Assembly (NCBI RefSeq): GCF_021730395.1
Contig: NC_069367.1
Coordinates: forward strand, 4,028,501 to 4,092,500
Origin: Mercenaria mercenaria
Taxonomy: Eukaryota > Mollusca > Bivalvia > Venerida > Veneridae
Length of the DNA: 64,000 nucleotides
Reading direction: 5' to 3'
Shown here: in pieces, positions 1-10,861 of the stretch
How the letters are laid out: every line of letters starts with the position of its first letter
How positions within the stretch are numbered: position 1 is the stretch's first letter
Made by a program: the position numbers and the translations under genes
Notes under the pieces: generated by a model
What the model saw: only the letters and a program-made list of their open reading frames with translations
Databases searched by the model: none
Told to the model about the DNA's origin: nothing

Positions 1-614
1 TGCTTCTTTTGCTTCAACTTTGCCTTCTCCTGACGAGAAACCAGGTATGTATCTTTTTGATTATCATACTGACTCGGAGTTTGACTTGTACCCGGCTTAA
101 AATTTGTTTTATTGTTATCATACCGAACTCCATTATTTGTACAATGATTACTTTTTCCACTGTGATCTTCTGATATCTCCTGATCGTTATGGCCGTTTGC
201 ACTTAGAGATAGATATGAGTGACCTAATCTGTTTTCGTCTTCTCTTTCTTGCCAGTGTAGGACAGGATGATTGGTTGCATATGAATATAATTCAGATGTA
301 GCATCATTATTGCGGGTAGGAAAACCTTCACTCCCATTGAATGTCACATACGGATATCCAGCCCCTTGGCTTGCATCAAGTGTTCTGACGCCAATTTCAG
401 TAGAGTCCCTGGGGCTGATGTCTTCATTTAACGTGTCTTTAATTGTTGTATAATGTTCCGTAATACCAGATGCCCTTAAATGCTCGTTCGCTATGCTCCA
501 TTGAATGTTTTCAATTTTCGGATGTTCATGCATAAACGTTTTTGAGTTATTTAACACATTTTTCTGATCTAATTCAGTTGAATCCTTTTCGAAAGTTGAT
601 CTTAAATCCATCAT
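1..614 (-). CDS. Gene D, N-terminal cytoplasmic exon (partial, runs off left edge)
   Basis: An open frame of 204 codons on the minus strand starts at ATG-ATG (614-609) directly after an in-frame TAA and stays open to base 1. It reads MMDLRSTFEKDSTELDQKN and onward, is hydrophilic and has no signal peptide. Tyrosine motifs include EHYTTI (Tyr about 55), YPYVTF (about 89) and HSYLSL (about 134), all of Yxx-hydrophobic type. The frame ends in a Lys-rich run (EKAKLKQKK) like the segment just before the TM helix in genes 1 and 2. I infer the cytoplasmic tail of another type II receptor of this family, lying head-to-head with gene 1. The TM and ectodomain exons would lie left of the window. No donor site was chosen, so the exon end is unknown. 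Confidence 0.72.
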   Translation of the reverse strand, partial: MMDLRSTFEKDSTELDQKNVLNNSKTFMHEHPKIENIQWSIANEHLRASGITEHYTTIKDTLNEDISPRDSTEIGVRTLDASQGAGYPYVTFNGSEGFPTRNNDATSELYSYATNHPVLHWQEREDENRLGHSYLSLSANGHNDQEISEDHSGKSNHCTNNGVRYDNNKTNFKPGTSQTPSQYDNQKDTYLVSRQEKAKLKQKK

Positions 615-1280
615 TTATAATTTATCATGTATTAAAATGTTCCACAGATTTTCTAAACCTTATGCAGTTATACATGTATCTTATTGTCTTTTTAACTTCG
701 ACTTCTTTGCAAAATAATAATAATAATAAAAATCTCAACACACAATCCAATGTCAGAAATATTCAATATTAAAATATTACATTCCCGTTAATACTAACTA
801 TAGTTTTTGAAATAATATGCATAATATTAGATACACTTAGTTGGACTGAACTACCGTAATATGATTCCTCTATTCAAGTGATTGAAAAAATAAGGATCAT
901 AAACACATGCGTAACGTCTCATAATGGTTTTTGTTCTTTATTTTATGCAGCACATACCAGGACAGCTTGCATAAATATCTGTAACTTACATTTTTTGGAA
1001 GAACATTGTAAATGCTGCATGAAAATCAGAAGATAATCGAGCGTCATGACTAATGAACAATTGTCTAAAGTCAAACAAACATACTTCAAAATCAGCTTTA
1101 AAAGTGGCAAAAAAAAAACTGTAATGATAGTGTATTACCTAAGTTCCCATGCCTGATTCTATAAATTCTGTATTGAAAATAAATCATGATGAAAATGACC
1201 AAAAAATATTGCAGATATGTAAGATAATTTTAGCGAAACAATCGCATTATGTTTAAAGGGAAAAACGTACTGCAGAGGAA

Positions 1281-1374
1281 AATCAATCAACCGATCGATT
1301 GATCGACCGACCGACCGAACAAACGATCGATCGATCGATCGATCAATCGATCAATCAATCAATCAATCAATCAA
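1281..1374. repeat. (GATC/AATC)n microsatellite
   Basis: A run of alternating tetranucleotides (aatc, gatc, gacc) about 94 bp long, most regular at its right end (aatcaatcaatcaatc). Confidence 0.95.
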
Positions 1375-1909
1375 AGTGCTTTATCTTTAAAATTACAATA
1401 ATGTTTGAAAGCGAAAGAAAAAAGTACACACTTTATTTTCTTTTATCTGATTCTACATATGTTAAGCAAATAATATCTACTGAACAAAAATGTATATCTA
1501 TATGACAATAAGGTTACAATATAAACATGGACAGTTTCAGTAAGAAATCTGTAATACAAAATAAATTAAATCAATCAAAAATGGTGTTTCACATTAACGA
1601 ACTTTTAATTTTTGTACGTTGAATTTATAGTAAATAGGTCGTAAGTACCAGATACGACGTTTCATTAAACATGTTTACGATTTTTTAATAACTTCGGCTC
1701 GATGCATTGACAATCTGGACTGTCAGTATATAAATGCTGTAGCTATGGGGTTTAAACATGGATATGAATATTTTCGGTGAGAAATCTGTAAAAAATAAAA
1801 GGTATTAGTTTTCTCGAAAAGTATTCCTTTTTGTGTACGACATTTGAATTGTTGGACGTCAATGTACTGGTAATATTTTGTAAGCTAAATATATAGAAAT
1901 AATAGTTAT

Positions 1910-2035
1910 AGGTTATTAGCTTTGTGTCGGGAAATATGCACGAGTTCTCCTGCGGAAATATTGCGCGACTTTAGGAGCGCAATATTATTTCGCTGAAGAA
2001 CGAGCGCATATTTTCCGATGCAAAGATAATAACCT
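1910..2035. repeat. Short palindromic element (fold-back MITE-like)
   Basis: The left arm (aggttattagctttg, then cgggaaatatgc) is mirrored by the right arm (gcatattttccg, then caaagataataacct). The centre carries a second small inverted repeat (atattgcgc / gcgcaatat). A cruciform-capable MITE is the simplest reading. Confidence 0.75.
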
Positions 2036-4305
2036 TTTTCTTACATACGCATCTACATATATAAATATTATGTAAGTATCATAAATATGTTCAATAGCCT
2101 GAATAGGATTGACAATACTGAACTAAATAGAAAAAATAGTGCAACAATACACACGGAATTACGTCACGCACCCGATATGAAATTCAGGCGTCAGTGTATG
2201 GAAAAATATTGACGTTTCCGGTACCAGTGTAACTTAACGGGGAATAGAAAGTATGTAATAATGTGACATTATCACCATTAAGTTTGACAAAAATATCATA
2301 TTTGACCATTAGGAGGGTAGAACACATATAAACAATACTCTTTATTTAATGATTAAAAAGTTAGTCTGAACAAACCTGCTTTGTAATTAAGAAGATAACG
2401 GCGCAATATTTCATAATGCACTTTTTTATTTAATCAAAAGGAAGTCGTTAAGACTTGCAATGCCTATAATAGCGTGTTATTCAAGTAATAAGAGCAATGG
2501 TTTATAAATGTCTATAAATCTGACAACATTTGATCGAAGGTCACCAAGTTTGTAGTTTGAAGAAGGACAGATACGTTTCCAAAACGGAGCGCCGTGTCGT
2601 AAACACAGTCATCGCACAAAGAGCTGTTTACAGAATCCATCAGAAAGAAAACAATATTAAGATACTTCGTTTTTCGTTAAAGAAAAAACTGACGTTTATT
2701 AATGAGCTACCAAACATAGCTAGACGCATTTTAGAGAACTAATCCTTACTTCATTTTAAAGGGTAATGAAAAGAAATTGACATAAAATAAAAAATGTAAG
2801 GGCAATGTTTCTTCTAAGAGAGATTTCTCCTGTCACATTTGCTTACTGTCAAATTACATCAAAGTTACACTGCTGTGACCTGGAAGTGCTGCTCATACTA
2901 AAATTGAGTTTCACTTCACCAAATACTACCTCCTCATACAATGTTTACACCAAAATGTAAAAGCATTCACAATGAAATTTAAACAAAAACCAGCTTTAAT
3001 TTATATCTCTCTTGCCATGCCAAGCGGAAGATTGATGTTAAAAAACCTTTCCGCAATTAGGCGACTAAACCAGATGGCTCCCTAGCTGGTTCCTTTACTA
3101 TAGTTAGGCCTATTAGTACACGCCAGGTAACAACCCATGGCAGTGGTCTCTTCTCCAGATGGGAAGACCACTGCAGTTTGCATGTAGATGAAATGTCGTT
3201 ACAAAGTCAACACACTTTGAAGTATACTACGGTTAGAAGTTTACACCTTCGTGTATTTTGACTTGAACATATTTATCATTGAACACTTTGGCCATTTCAC
3301 GCCAAATTTAATACCAATAGGTACACATTTTTCAATCAAAAGAGTATAATAGAGTATTAATTATCATTTAAGGTCTACATGTAATAGAGTCTATTTTCTT
3401 AAGAAAAAATATAAAGGTAGATTATCTACCTAGATCTTTTTGCTGTAATATTGGACAAGTTCAAGCTTTTGACATTCACCTGTCATATTATACTATACTG
3501 ATAAAACCTAATCAGCAATTTTACACTAACTTGTAATCGTTAATTGCATGTTTATTTTGTGTAATTACATTAACTTGATTCTTTTGAAACTTAGGTATTC
3601 ATATTTGATGTTTATATTGAAACTTACGTCAAGGTTACTCCTGAATAAAAATACACATTTTGATGATATAAATTTTATACTGTTGCAAATTTTGCATCAA
3701 ATGGTCAAATGAAATGTTAAGGTTTGTTTTCTTATTTGGTTTGAAGATTCTCGACCACAATTAAATAAAATTCCAAATTTAAAGAACACTTGAAGATGGC
3801 TCAAAACTGATGATATTTTCATACTCATGTGTATATCACTAAAGAGAATTTAGTTTGCAATCTGTAACGGAAAAGATGGCAATACCAAAAATGTTTAACT
3901 GAATTTTACACAGTATTCTGTGTTTGAGGGGAAAGTTCACAGAATTTTTATATATCTTCAAATAGATTTCTTCTGCCCTTATATGTGCAAATGAATCATA
4001 TGTGAAGTAAAAGATGGCTTAACAACTTATTATTTAAAAAATTAGCTCTATTGCATCAGTCGGTGGTACTGTTCCTTCACAAAGAAAATAACGTTTAAAT
4101 TCAGTTGAAAGCTTTGGTAAAGGGTATGTGCTACCCCTATTTGTAAACCTTCATGATGGTTGGATCATTTTACGTCCGTTTGTACATATTTGTTTTGCAG
4201 TTGTAAGATGTATGATCGTACTATTATCTGTTTATTTATTCAAAATATTTTTCAAACATGCATTTTAACTGTAAGAAAACGATACAATCATTTTAGTGAA
4301 TATTA

Positions 4306-4848
4306 TAAGATTCTTTCACCGGTTGTAGGTGCAGATGGGAATTTCCGGCCTCGAGGGTAACTGTTTAGGCGGTTACGAGGCTCCAGGCGAGTAACTGCGT
4401 AAACAGTTACCCGATAGCCGGAAATTCCCATCTGCACCTACAACCAGTGACAGAATCTTTTTCTTGCATACCATATTAAAGAAATAAAAATAGAAATAAA
4501 ATCAATCGAACGGCTTTCGTTTTAGAACTATTTCTTCTAGCAGCGTATTTAAACAAAGCGCGGGAAACCAACGTCCGTAAACAGGAAAGACGTCATGACG
4601 TTTCAAAGACAAATAACAATGTTTAGTTCCGGTTTTGTTTTATCGGTTGCAGCGTAATGTTATGAATATTTGATAAAATAACGTTTTTTGAATCGAGTTT
4701 TTTGAATCAGGAAACAAGAGGAACTGTCAAGGTATCGGATTTCTATTCCGTTCTATGAAATTAAATGTAAATGCTTACACCCCAGGGTGTACGATGGATT
4801 TTTCCAGCACCGATGAAAATACCGGAAATCCCCGTCTGGTATGCAAGA
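4306..4848. mobile_element. Fold-back insertion specific to unit A
   Basis: Flanks align to unit B near 37866, where this block is missing (unit B reads straight from gcgaatgcaa into tttcatatacacc). Inside, 4321-4445 is a near-perfect hairpin with arms ggttgtaggtgcagatggga and its complement. A further inverted match (cttgcatacc / ggtatgcaag) lies near 4463 and 4840. No coding capacity; a non-autonomous DNA element. Confidence 0.7.
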
Positions 4849-5029
4849 AAGTTTCATATACACCGCATAAAGACATGCATTAATGAATAAATACTTTCTA
4901 TCTTAGTTTAATAAATCATACTGTTTCTTTTGAAGTTAATTCTGCTGAAGTAAATTTGTATCATTTACACTTTTCTGCAAAGCAGTTATCAGATTTTCAA
5001 TGAAATAAGAGGAACAGAAGCAAGCCATT

Positions 5030-5190
5030 TAATAATTGGCCATACGGATGGTCGGTGTTTCTACCAACGCTCTTTCTCGTGCTTAAACCATACCTGGAGA
5101 GGCACCAGGTGTCTTCTGCCATGAACAGCTGGAGAGCTGTCAAATGATCTACCATTCTATAGGTGTGACATTAAACCCAACAGATAAAAG
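5030..5190 (+). mobile_element. tRNA-derived SINE, 3' part (old)
   Basis: It carries the gcaccaggtgtcttctgcca, gtgtgacattaaaccca and similar segments typical of the SINE family seen whole at 20999-21269. The same copy is present in unit B near 38045-38200, so it predates the segmental duplication. Confidence 0.7.
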
Positions 5191-5322
5191 ATACAACGTT
5201 AATATTTGCGCATGATGTCTTAACAGCTTTGATTGCCAATGAAATCTCTCGTTGTACAAAAAGGAAGTGCACGTAGACTTAAATGATTATTTCAGTTAGT
5301 GTCTTCATTTAATAAGGATATA

Positions 5323-5743
5323 ATGGATTTTCTTCCACAAAAACTTAATAATAGAGCTGATGTGCTAGAATCGGGGTTCGGGAATGATAATTCAGCCTAT
5401 TCTTTTGCAAGGGACCCTGATAAACTGCCAAATGATGCGACTAATTCTGCAGGTCAAAATATTAAAAATCAGAATAAGAATGTATGGCCACAGAACATTA
5501 CGAACAACTCGGAATTCCATTACATTAATGTGGAAAGGTCTGAGCAAATACTTAGAAGTTCATCAGAAACAAAGATATCATACGCGGTTATTAATGATTC
5601 TGACATAACACATGCAGAGGAAAGGAAACAGAAAAACAGAAAATCCCTAAGAAAATGTAGAATAATCCAAGGGGTCACCATCATTGTTGTGCTTGCTGTT
5701 CTAGGATTTATAGCATTTTTCATCCTACGCAATATGGTCGGAG
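5323..5743 (+). CDS. Gene 1 exon 1: cytoplasmic tail and TM helix
   Basis: First in-frame ATG is MDFLPQKLNNRAD; the homologue of gene 2's upstream ATG is GTG. It keeps the ITIM-like KISYAVIN motif, a basic stretch (EERKQKNRKSLRKC) and a hydrophobic helix (GVTIIVVLAVLGFIAFFI). Compared with gene 2 it lacks about ten residues of the tail. Donor gag|gtaaaa, phase 1. Confidence 0.8.
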
Positions 5744-6194
5744 GTAAAATTCTTTTTCTCTTTTATACATCGTGATACATATTCATGTTGCATTTTTGAG
5801 TCCCCTACCAACTCGACCCTCCCATTATCCTCCGTTCTATAACCCTGAATAATGAAGTAATTTTAATAAAGGCTTGGCATAGATATTTCATATAATGATT
5901 GCAGCCACATGATGTCGCTTTCCACTGAGAATCACGAATGGTTTGGTTAATCTGTATTTCAGTCAAGGCTTATTGACAAACGAGTGGCATACACTCACAT
6001 AAAAAAACCTTTCTGCCAGTTTTGTCTCTTTCATATAAATTTATATTGCATAAGTGCTTCATTACTTAATTCACAAAAATCCTCTTTTCATCAATAATAT
6101 TAAATGAATAATATACGACTGTATATAGGGTGACTAGCCATGTTAACCATGCCAGCAGTGATTCTGATTTCTTTATCCTGTTTTCCTTAAATGG

Positions 6195-6366
6195 ATTGGT
6201 CCTTCATTTAATTTTGGCAATACCACTTATTATTTTAAAGTATGCTAACTGAAGATTTGCAGACTGAATAGTGAATAGTGCAAACCATAATTAGCCAGTG
6301 CGGATGTACTGGCTGATCTCGGTCTGCACTGGTCGAAAGTCAAAATCACTTGCTTCCAGTAGGTTA
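6195..6366. repeat. Dispersed repeat R1, copy in gene 1 intron 1
   Basis: Contains gattggtccttcatttaat, the complement of the segment found at 36.5, 43.1 and 54.7 kb, and a ggtctgcactggtcg segment. The same copy sits in gene 2 intron 1 (about 40430-40600), so it predates the duplication. No coding capacity. Confidence 0.7.
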
Positions 6367-6503
6367 ATGTTATTAACTTTTGCATTTATACGTCACCGTT
6401 ATTTTTCGATGTTTTCATTTTATTTCGGTGACACTTAAAATTCTTTTTTTTTCAATAAAAGTTCTTGATCAATTTTACATGAAGACGAGCAACATAATTT
6501 CAG

Positions 6504-7031
6504 ATCGGTCCTCTTGCGATACGCTACCTTCAGTTGAAAATGGAAACGTTAGCCTAACCAAGACATCAGATCGGACTGAAGCTACTGTTTTTTGCAAGCA
6601 AGGCTATGGAGAAGATGAAAATCTTAAACTAACTTGTAAGGATGACCAGTGGACTCCAATGAATCTTTGTCGACGAACAGGTTGTGGACCGTTCCCTACC
6701 GTTGCCAACGGATTGTTAAGCGGAAAGAAACAGAAATTCGGTTCGACGGCCAAGTTGCGATGCAATTCTGGCTTCATGGTAAATTCAACGACCTACTTCA
6801 CATGTCTGTCTAATGGAACATGGGACAGTGATACTGAATTAACATGCTTTCCACGTCCATGCGGGCAGTATCATTTATCTAAGCACGTTGTGGTCAAGGA
6901 AGACTTTAGCCATGTCAATATGTCAATAGATGTACATTGTGAGGACGGATTTGACTTTGCAAACGAGAGTGAGACTAACATATAATGTGATAACAATACA
7001 TGGATAGAAAATCCGAGATGTGAAATTCCAG
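6504..7031 (+). CDS. Gene 1 exon 2: three CCP/sushi modules, stop in the third
   Basis: Acceptor ataatttcag, donor ccag|gtagat, both phase 1. Modules start at CDTLPSVENG, CGPFPTVANG and CGQYHLSKHV, each with the CCP pattern of four cysteines and a late Trp (NGTWDSD). TAA at 6983-6985 stands where gene 2 has Tyr in YIYCDNNTW; coding-like sequence resumes at once (CDNNTWIENPRCEIPG). Confidence 0.85.
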
Positions 7032-7129
7032 GTAGATTAACCTTGACTTTAGTACCATCAAGCAAAAATAGGCAAACAGATCATATGCTTATAATATCTT
7101 TTGCATACATGATTGACCCCTCACTAACT

Positions 7130-7335
7130 TTTCATGGTGGATGAAGAGCCTAGGTGCCCATCCGGGGATTATTTCGTCGCAAAAAGGCACCTGGGTAGAA
7201 CCACCAACCTTCCATTAGCCATCTGGATGGCTTCTTCACATTAAGAAATTTACGCCCCGAGCGAGGTTCGAACCTTCATCGGTAAGTGGAGTGATGTGAG
7301 GTCAGCGACCTTAATCACTCGGCTACAGAGGCCTT
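7130..7335 (-). mobile_element. tRNA-derived SINE in gene 1 intron 2
   Basis: On the minus strand a tRNA-like head (gccgagtgattaaggtcgct, then B-box ggttcgaacct) leads into the shared central segment (gaagccatccagatggct). A worn copy sits at the matching place in gene 2 (41360-41515), so it predates the duplication. Confidence 0.8.
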
Positions 7336-7673
7336 ATATATGATGCATTAAAAGCATTTAAAGGCGCATGAACCAGCATGGTTAGATGTATAAAAATATA
7401 TTTGATAGTATGAAGGTAAACTTGAGCACGGAGACATGACGCGCAGATTATGTCATGGATATACTGGTAATGAAAAACATTGTATGGCAACCTGAATCGA
7501 TTTTAGAGATAAAAGTTTGTTTGTACGAAAGTATTTATACTCATATTTCATGAGTATTGATGATTGATATAACTAAAAGAAAAAGTTATTTCTATGCAAC
7601 AGAAATTGTATTGAAACGATGATGTAAAAATGTTTTAAAGATAAAACAAACGTTAGATCTTTTTATCGTACAG

Positions 7674-8018
7674 GTATATTAGCATTAGAGACAAATAACT
7701 CTTCGGTTCTTATTTTGGGCAAATCGTTCTCCATTACTTGCACTCTGACAAAATCGCCTAAGTGGGAGACTGTTATGTTAGCACGAACAGATTTGGCAAA
7801 TAACTCATCGATCCCAAATCCGTTACTGACTGTGACTAATTTTAATGGTAATATTACAACAGACAATGTTACACGTTTGCCAGATGGTGTTAGTTTAAAA
7901 TTAACTATCGACCCAGTACAGTGCGACAATACTGGCGTGTACATCTGTAGCGTTCTTGTTGGAAGCGTTACATTGCCAAGAGGAATAAAGAGCTCGAGAA
8001 CGCATTTGAAAGCTATTG
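7674..8018 (+). CDS. Gene 1 exon 3: Ig domain 1
   Basis: Phase 1-1 exon, acceptor tcgtacag, donor attg|gtaagt. Ig cysteines in SFSITCTLTK and TGVYICSVLV. It is 24 bp shorter than gene 2 exon 3, an in-frame length change in the middle of the domain. Confidence 0.85.
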
Positions 8019-8851
8019 GTAAGTCATATACGTACATCATCTGCAAACTTAGGTTTATATTGTGTTTCAATAATTAAATAATCTTTTGAAGTAAAGTACA
8101 GGGGAAAGGCCTTAAAAAAGCATGACTGGTTTCTTGACTAAACGATATCACTCTGTCTTGCTAATAGATAAAGTTATCTTGACCAAAAATATGACATCAA
8201 CGTTTAAGTGTCCTGTTGCGGCCTTACAAAATCTTTCAATACTTTGATTCTGTGTTGTTATATTTTTTTTGTCATTTGGTCCATTTTAATATCATTTTAA
8301 TAGAATTCCACTTACGCAAATGCTAGAGTTTTAAGGGGTGTTGCACTTTCCATTACCTCACATGATGGGACTCATTCAAAGCGAGTCTGCATTTGTTTTG
8401 CTTGGTTGCATCCTTAACTCCCAAAGGACCGTCTTAAAGATTTTAATTTCTATTTCTTATGTAATAAATTTTGTCACTATACTGTCCCGTTATGTTAAGT
8501 ATATAGACGATTTATAGAAAATGCCAAAATGGTCACTGCGTCATACCTTCTCTTACGTACTTTTCAGTAATATTGTTTAGACAGGCGGACTAAAATGACA
8601 CAGTGATATTTAGATAATAGTCTATATCATTGTAATCTAGCATGTAACACATTTTGCAATGTCGCAAAACATCGGCACACATCTTACGTTTGCCGTACCG
8701 GTATCAGTCGTAAATTGTTCTGACTGAGATTAAAAATGGATATTTGAAACAGTGCATATTACTTTATGATGTGCTATGAAATATGCGAATTATTCTAAAG
8801 AACGGAATACTTGCATGTGTTAAGACATATTTGATCGTTTTTAATTCTTAG

Positions 8852-8991
8852 ATACGAGATCAAAGTTGATCGAAATAATAGCCCCGATATCTGTTGTCCA
8901 GGGTGACAAATTTAATGTCAAATGCATTGGTAGTACTTGGCGAGATGGAAATGGGAAAAGATTAGGGGAGATGCTTTTCAGGATATACAAG
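8852..8991 (+). CDS. Gene 1 exon 4: first half of Ig domain 2
   Basis: Too short for ordinary ORF calling. Acceptor attcttag, donor acaag|gtaagt; starts phase 1, ends phase 0. Reads DTRSKLIEIIAPISVVQGDK, then FNVKCIGS with the first Ig cysteine. Found by alignment to 43484-43623. Confidence 0.8.
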
Positions 8992-9307
8992 GTAAGTCTT
9001 TAGAGCAGATATACAGTAGAGAGCGTGTTTACATGTGTTTTCATGTGATACAATACACTTTATGAATATTGTGAAGTGTAAGTGTCCAATGCTGAGTTAT
9101 TTTGCTTGAAAGCCTTCTTATTTAGCGGGTAAATATTGTTCGCTCTTTCAAAGAAAACAACTCTACTGTTATAATATTTTGAATTTTTACCTTATTTGTT
9201 AAAGTATAGTTGCATTCAACTTTAAAATAAATCAAGTCCATAAAAGATATGAAATACATGTAGTTATTAAATATGATTATTGCGCTTATTCGGAGATCGT
9301 GCATTTA

Positions 9308-10446
9308 CACTCAACAAAATTCCTAATCTGTCAGTTTATATTGTATAACTATTTTGTTAATAATGCATGTATTTACAAGAAATTTCACATACCGACATTT
9401 GAATAGGTACTGCAACTAATTATTGATTTCGTTTTGGGCGACTCACGGCCAACGTAACCGCATAAGGCGTTTTGACCAGTATTGCATATTTTGCACGTGT
9501 AGGACATGTGCACCAATATGCACGTGTTAATGAACACTTTTGATATTACTGACGGAAGTCCTACTAGAAAAAACATATCATCGTGAAATTGACAAAGAGC
9601 AATGCACCCAGGCTGTTGGAATTTTATAACAGTGTTCAAAATCGGTCACTTCCATAAATTGTGCTTTAGTTAATTTCACCAAAAGAGCGCGGATGGTAGA
9701 TAACCAACGACTGAAGGTTCTTGTAAACGGAAATAAGCTAAAAAATGAAAATAACCATCAAAGTAACATTTTTTGTGTTGAATTTAACGTCACACCGACA
9801 CATGATAGGTCATATGGCGTCTTTCCAGCTTTACTGGTAGAGGAAGACCCCAGGTGCCCCTCCGTGCATAAATTCATCACGAGCGGTTACCTGGGTAGAA
9901 CCGCTGACCTTCCGTAAGCCAGATGGATGGCTTCCTCACATGAAGAATTCAACCCCCCGAGTGAGGCTCGAACCCACATCGATGAGGGACAAGTGATTTG
10001 AAGTCAGCGAACTTTACAACTCGGCCGCAAAGGCCCCATCAAAGTAACAGCTACAAACAAATTATATCAAAATTCTTTTGAAATTGCAAAAATAAATAAC
10101 ACGTGTCGAAAATGTGTCCTGGCTAACAACATTCCGACAGCTCGATGGCGTTGCTCTTGTGTCAATTTTACCACGATATGTGTTTTTCTAGTAGGGCTTT
10201 CATTAGTAATGCCAAAAGTGTAAACTAACAAGTGCATGTTGGTGCACATGTCATGCACGTGCAAATTATGCAATATTGGTAACAACGTCTAATGCGGTTA
10301 CTTTGGCCGTTAGTCGGTCTAAAATAAATTAACAATTAGCTGCAGTACCTATTCAAATGTTGGTATGTGAATTTTTTGTGAATACATGCATTATTAACAA
10401 AATGGTAAAACAATATAAACTGACAGATTAGGAATTTTGTTGAGTG
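9308..10446. mobile_element. Long fold-back element in gene 1 intron 4, with a SINE inserted in its middle
   Basis: The ends are inverted copies (cactcaacaaaattcctaat and attaggaattttgttgagtg), and pairing continues inward for roughly 350 bp per arm (for example ccgcataaggcg against cgtctaatgcggtt). Gene 2 intron 4 has no such block near 43920. No open frame of note; a non-autonomous inverted-repeat DNA element. Confidence 0.8.
9780..10036 (-). mobile_element. tRNA-derived SINE, near full length, nested in the fold-back element
   Basis: On the minus strand: tRNA-like head (cggccgagttgtaaagttcg, ggttcgagcctcac), central segment (gaagccatccatctggctta), then the conserved tail (tgtcggtgtgacgttaaat). 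It lies close to the symmetry centre of the host element. Confidence 0.85.
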
Positions 10447-10518
10447 AGTGTATACAAAGCGGATATATGAGTATCTAATTTTTTATCACAGAATTGCCCG
10501 AAAAGCTAGTTTGGGCCA

Positions 10519-10861
10519 TTAAGGTAGTTCTGCACGTTAGGATCAAAAATTTTTCCACAATCGTGAAATAAAATGTATAGGTCCGTGAGTTAATTTTTGA
10601 GATATTTGGCTATCATTAAAGTGAACCGTCTATTTTAAGACATTATTTTGAATTATTTAACGTGTAAGATGTTTTAATATCATATTTTAACTTTAGAAAG
10701 ATAGAAACAGTGCCATTTTAATACATTTATTCACTGGTTGTCCTTAATTCATAAACTGATTTTCGTTACCGTACGCCGAATCCAGGCATTATTCTACGTT
10801 TTCGGGATAAATGACGTTACGCCATCACTTCCGGTATATCAAACGTGCAGAACTACCTTAA
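10519..10861. mobile_element. TTAA-flanked MITE (piggyBac-type target)
   Basis: TTAA at 10519-10522 and 10858-10861 bracket terminal inverted repeats ggtagttctgcacgtt / aacgtgcagaactacc (16 bp, perfect). No transposase remains. Only in unit A. Confidence 0.85.

Larger units (their letters stand above)
615..5295. other. Intergenic region between divergent genes D and 1
   Basis: No convincing coding exon is seen. It holds a GATC/AATC microsatellite, a short palindromic element near 1.9-2.0 kb, a fold-back insertion at 4.3-4.85 kb and a SINE 3' part near 5.03-5.19 kb. From about 2.5 kb onward the sequence is recognisably repeated at 35.9-38.3 kb, so the duplicated unit begins in here. Promoters of both genes must lie in this stretch, but I could not identify one. 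Confidence 0.6.

Noticed and set aside
2530-2742. 70-codon plus ORF near 2.5 kb
   Set aside because: No domain, and the duplicate sequence near 35.9 kb does not keep the frame open.
5299-5301. GTG as a functional start of gene 1
   Set aside because: Non-AUG initiation is rare in animals and the aligned codon in gene 2 is ATG; the in-frame ATG at 5323 is the safer start.
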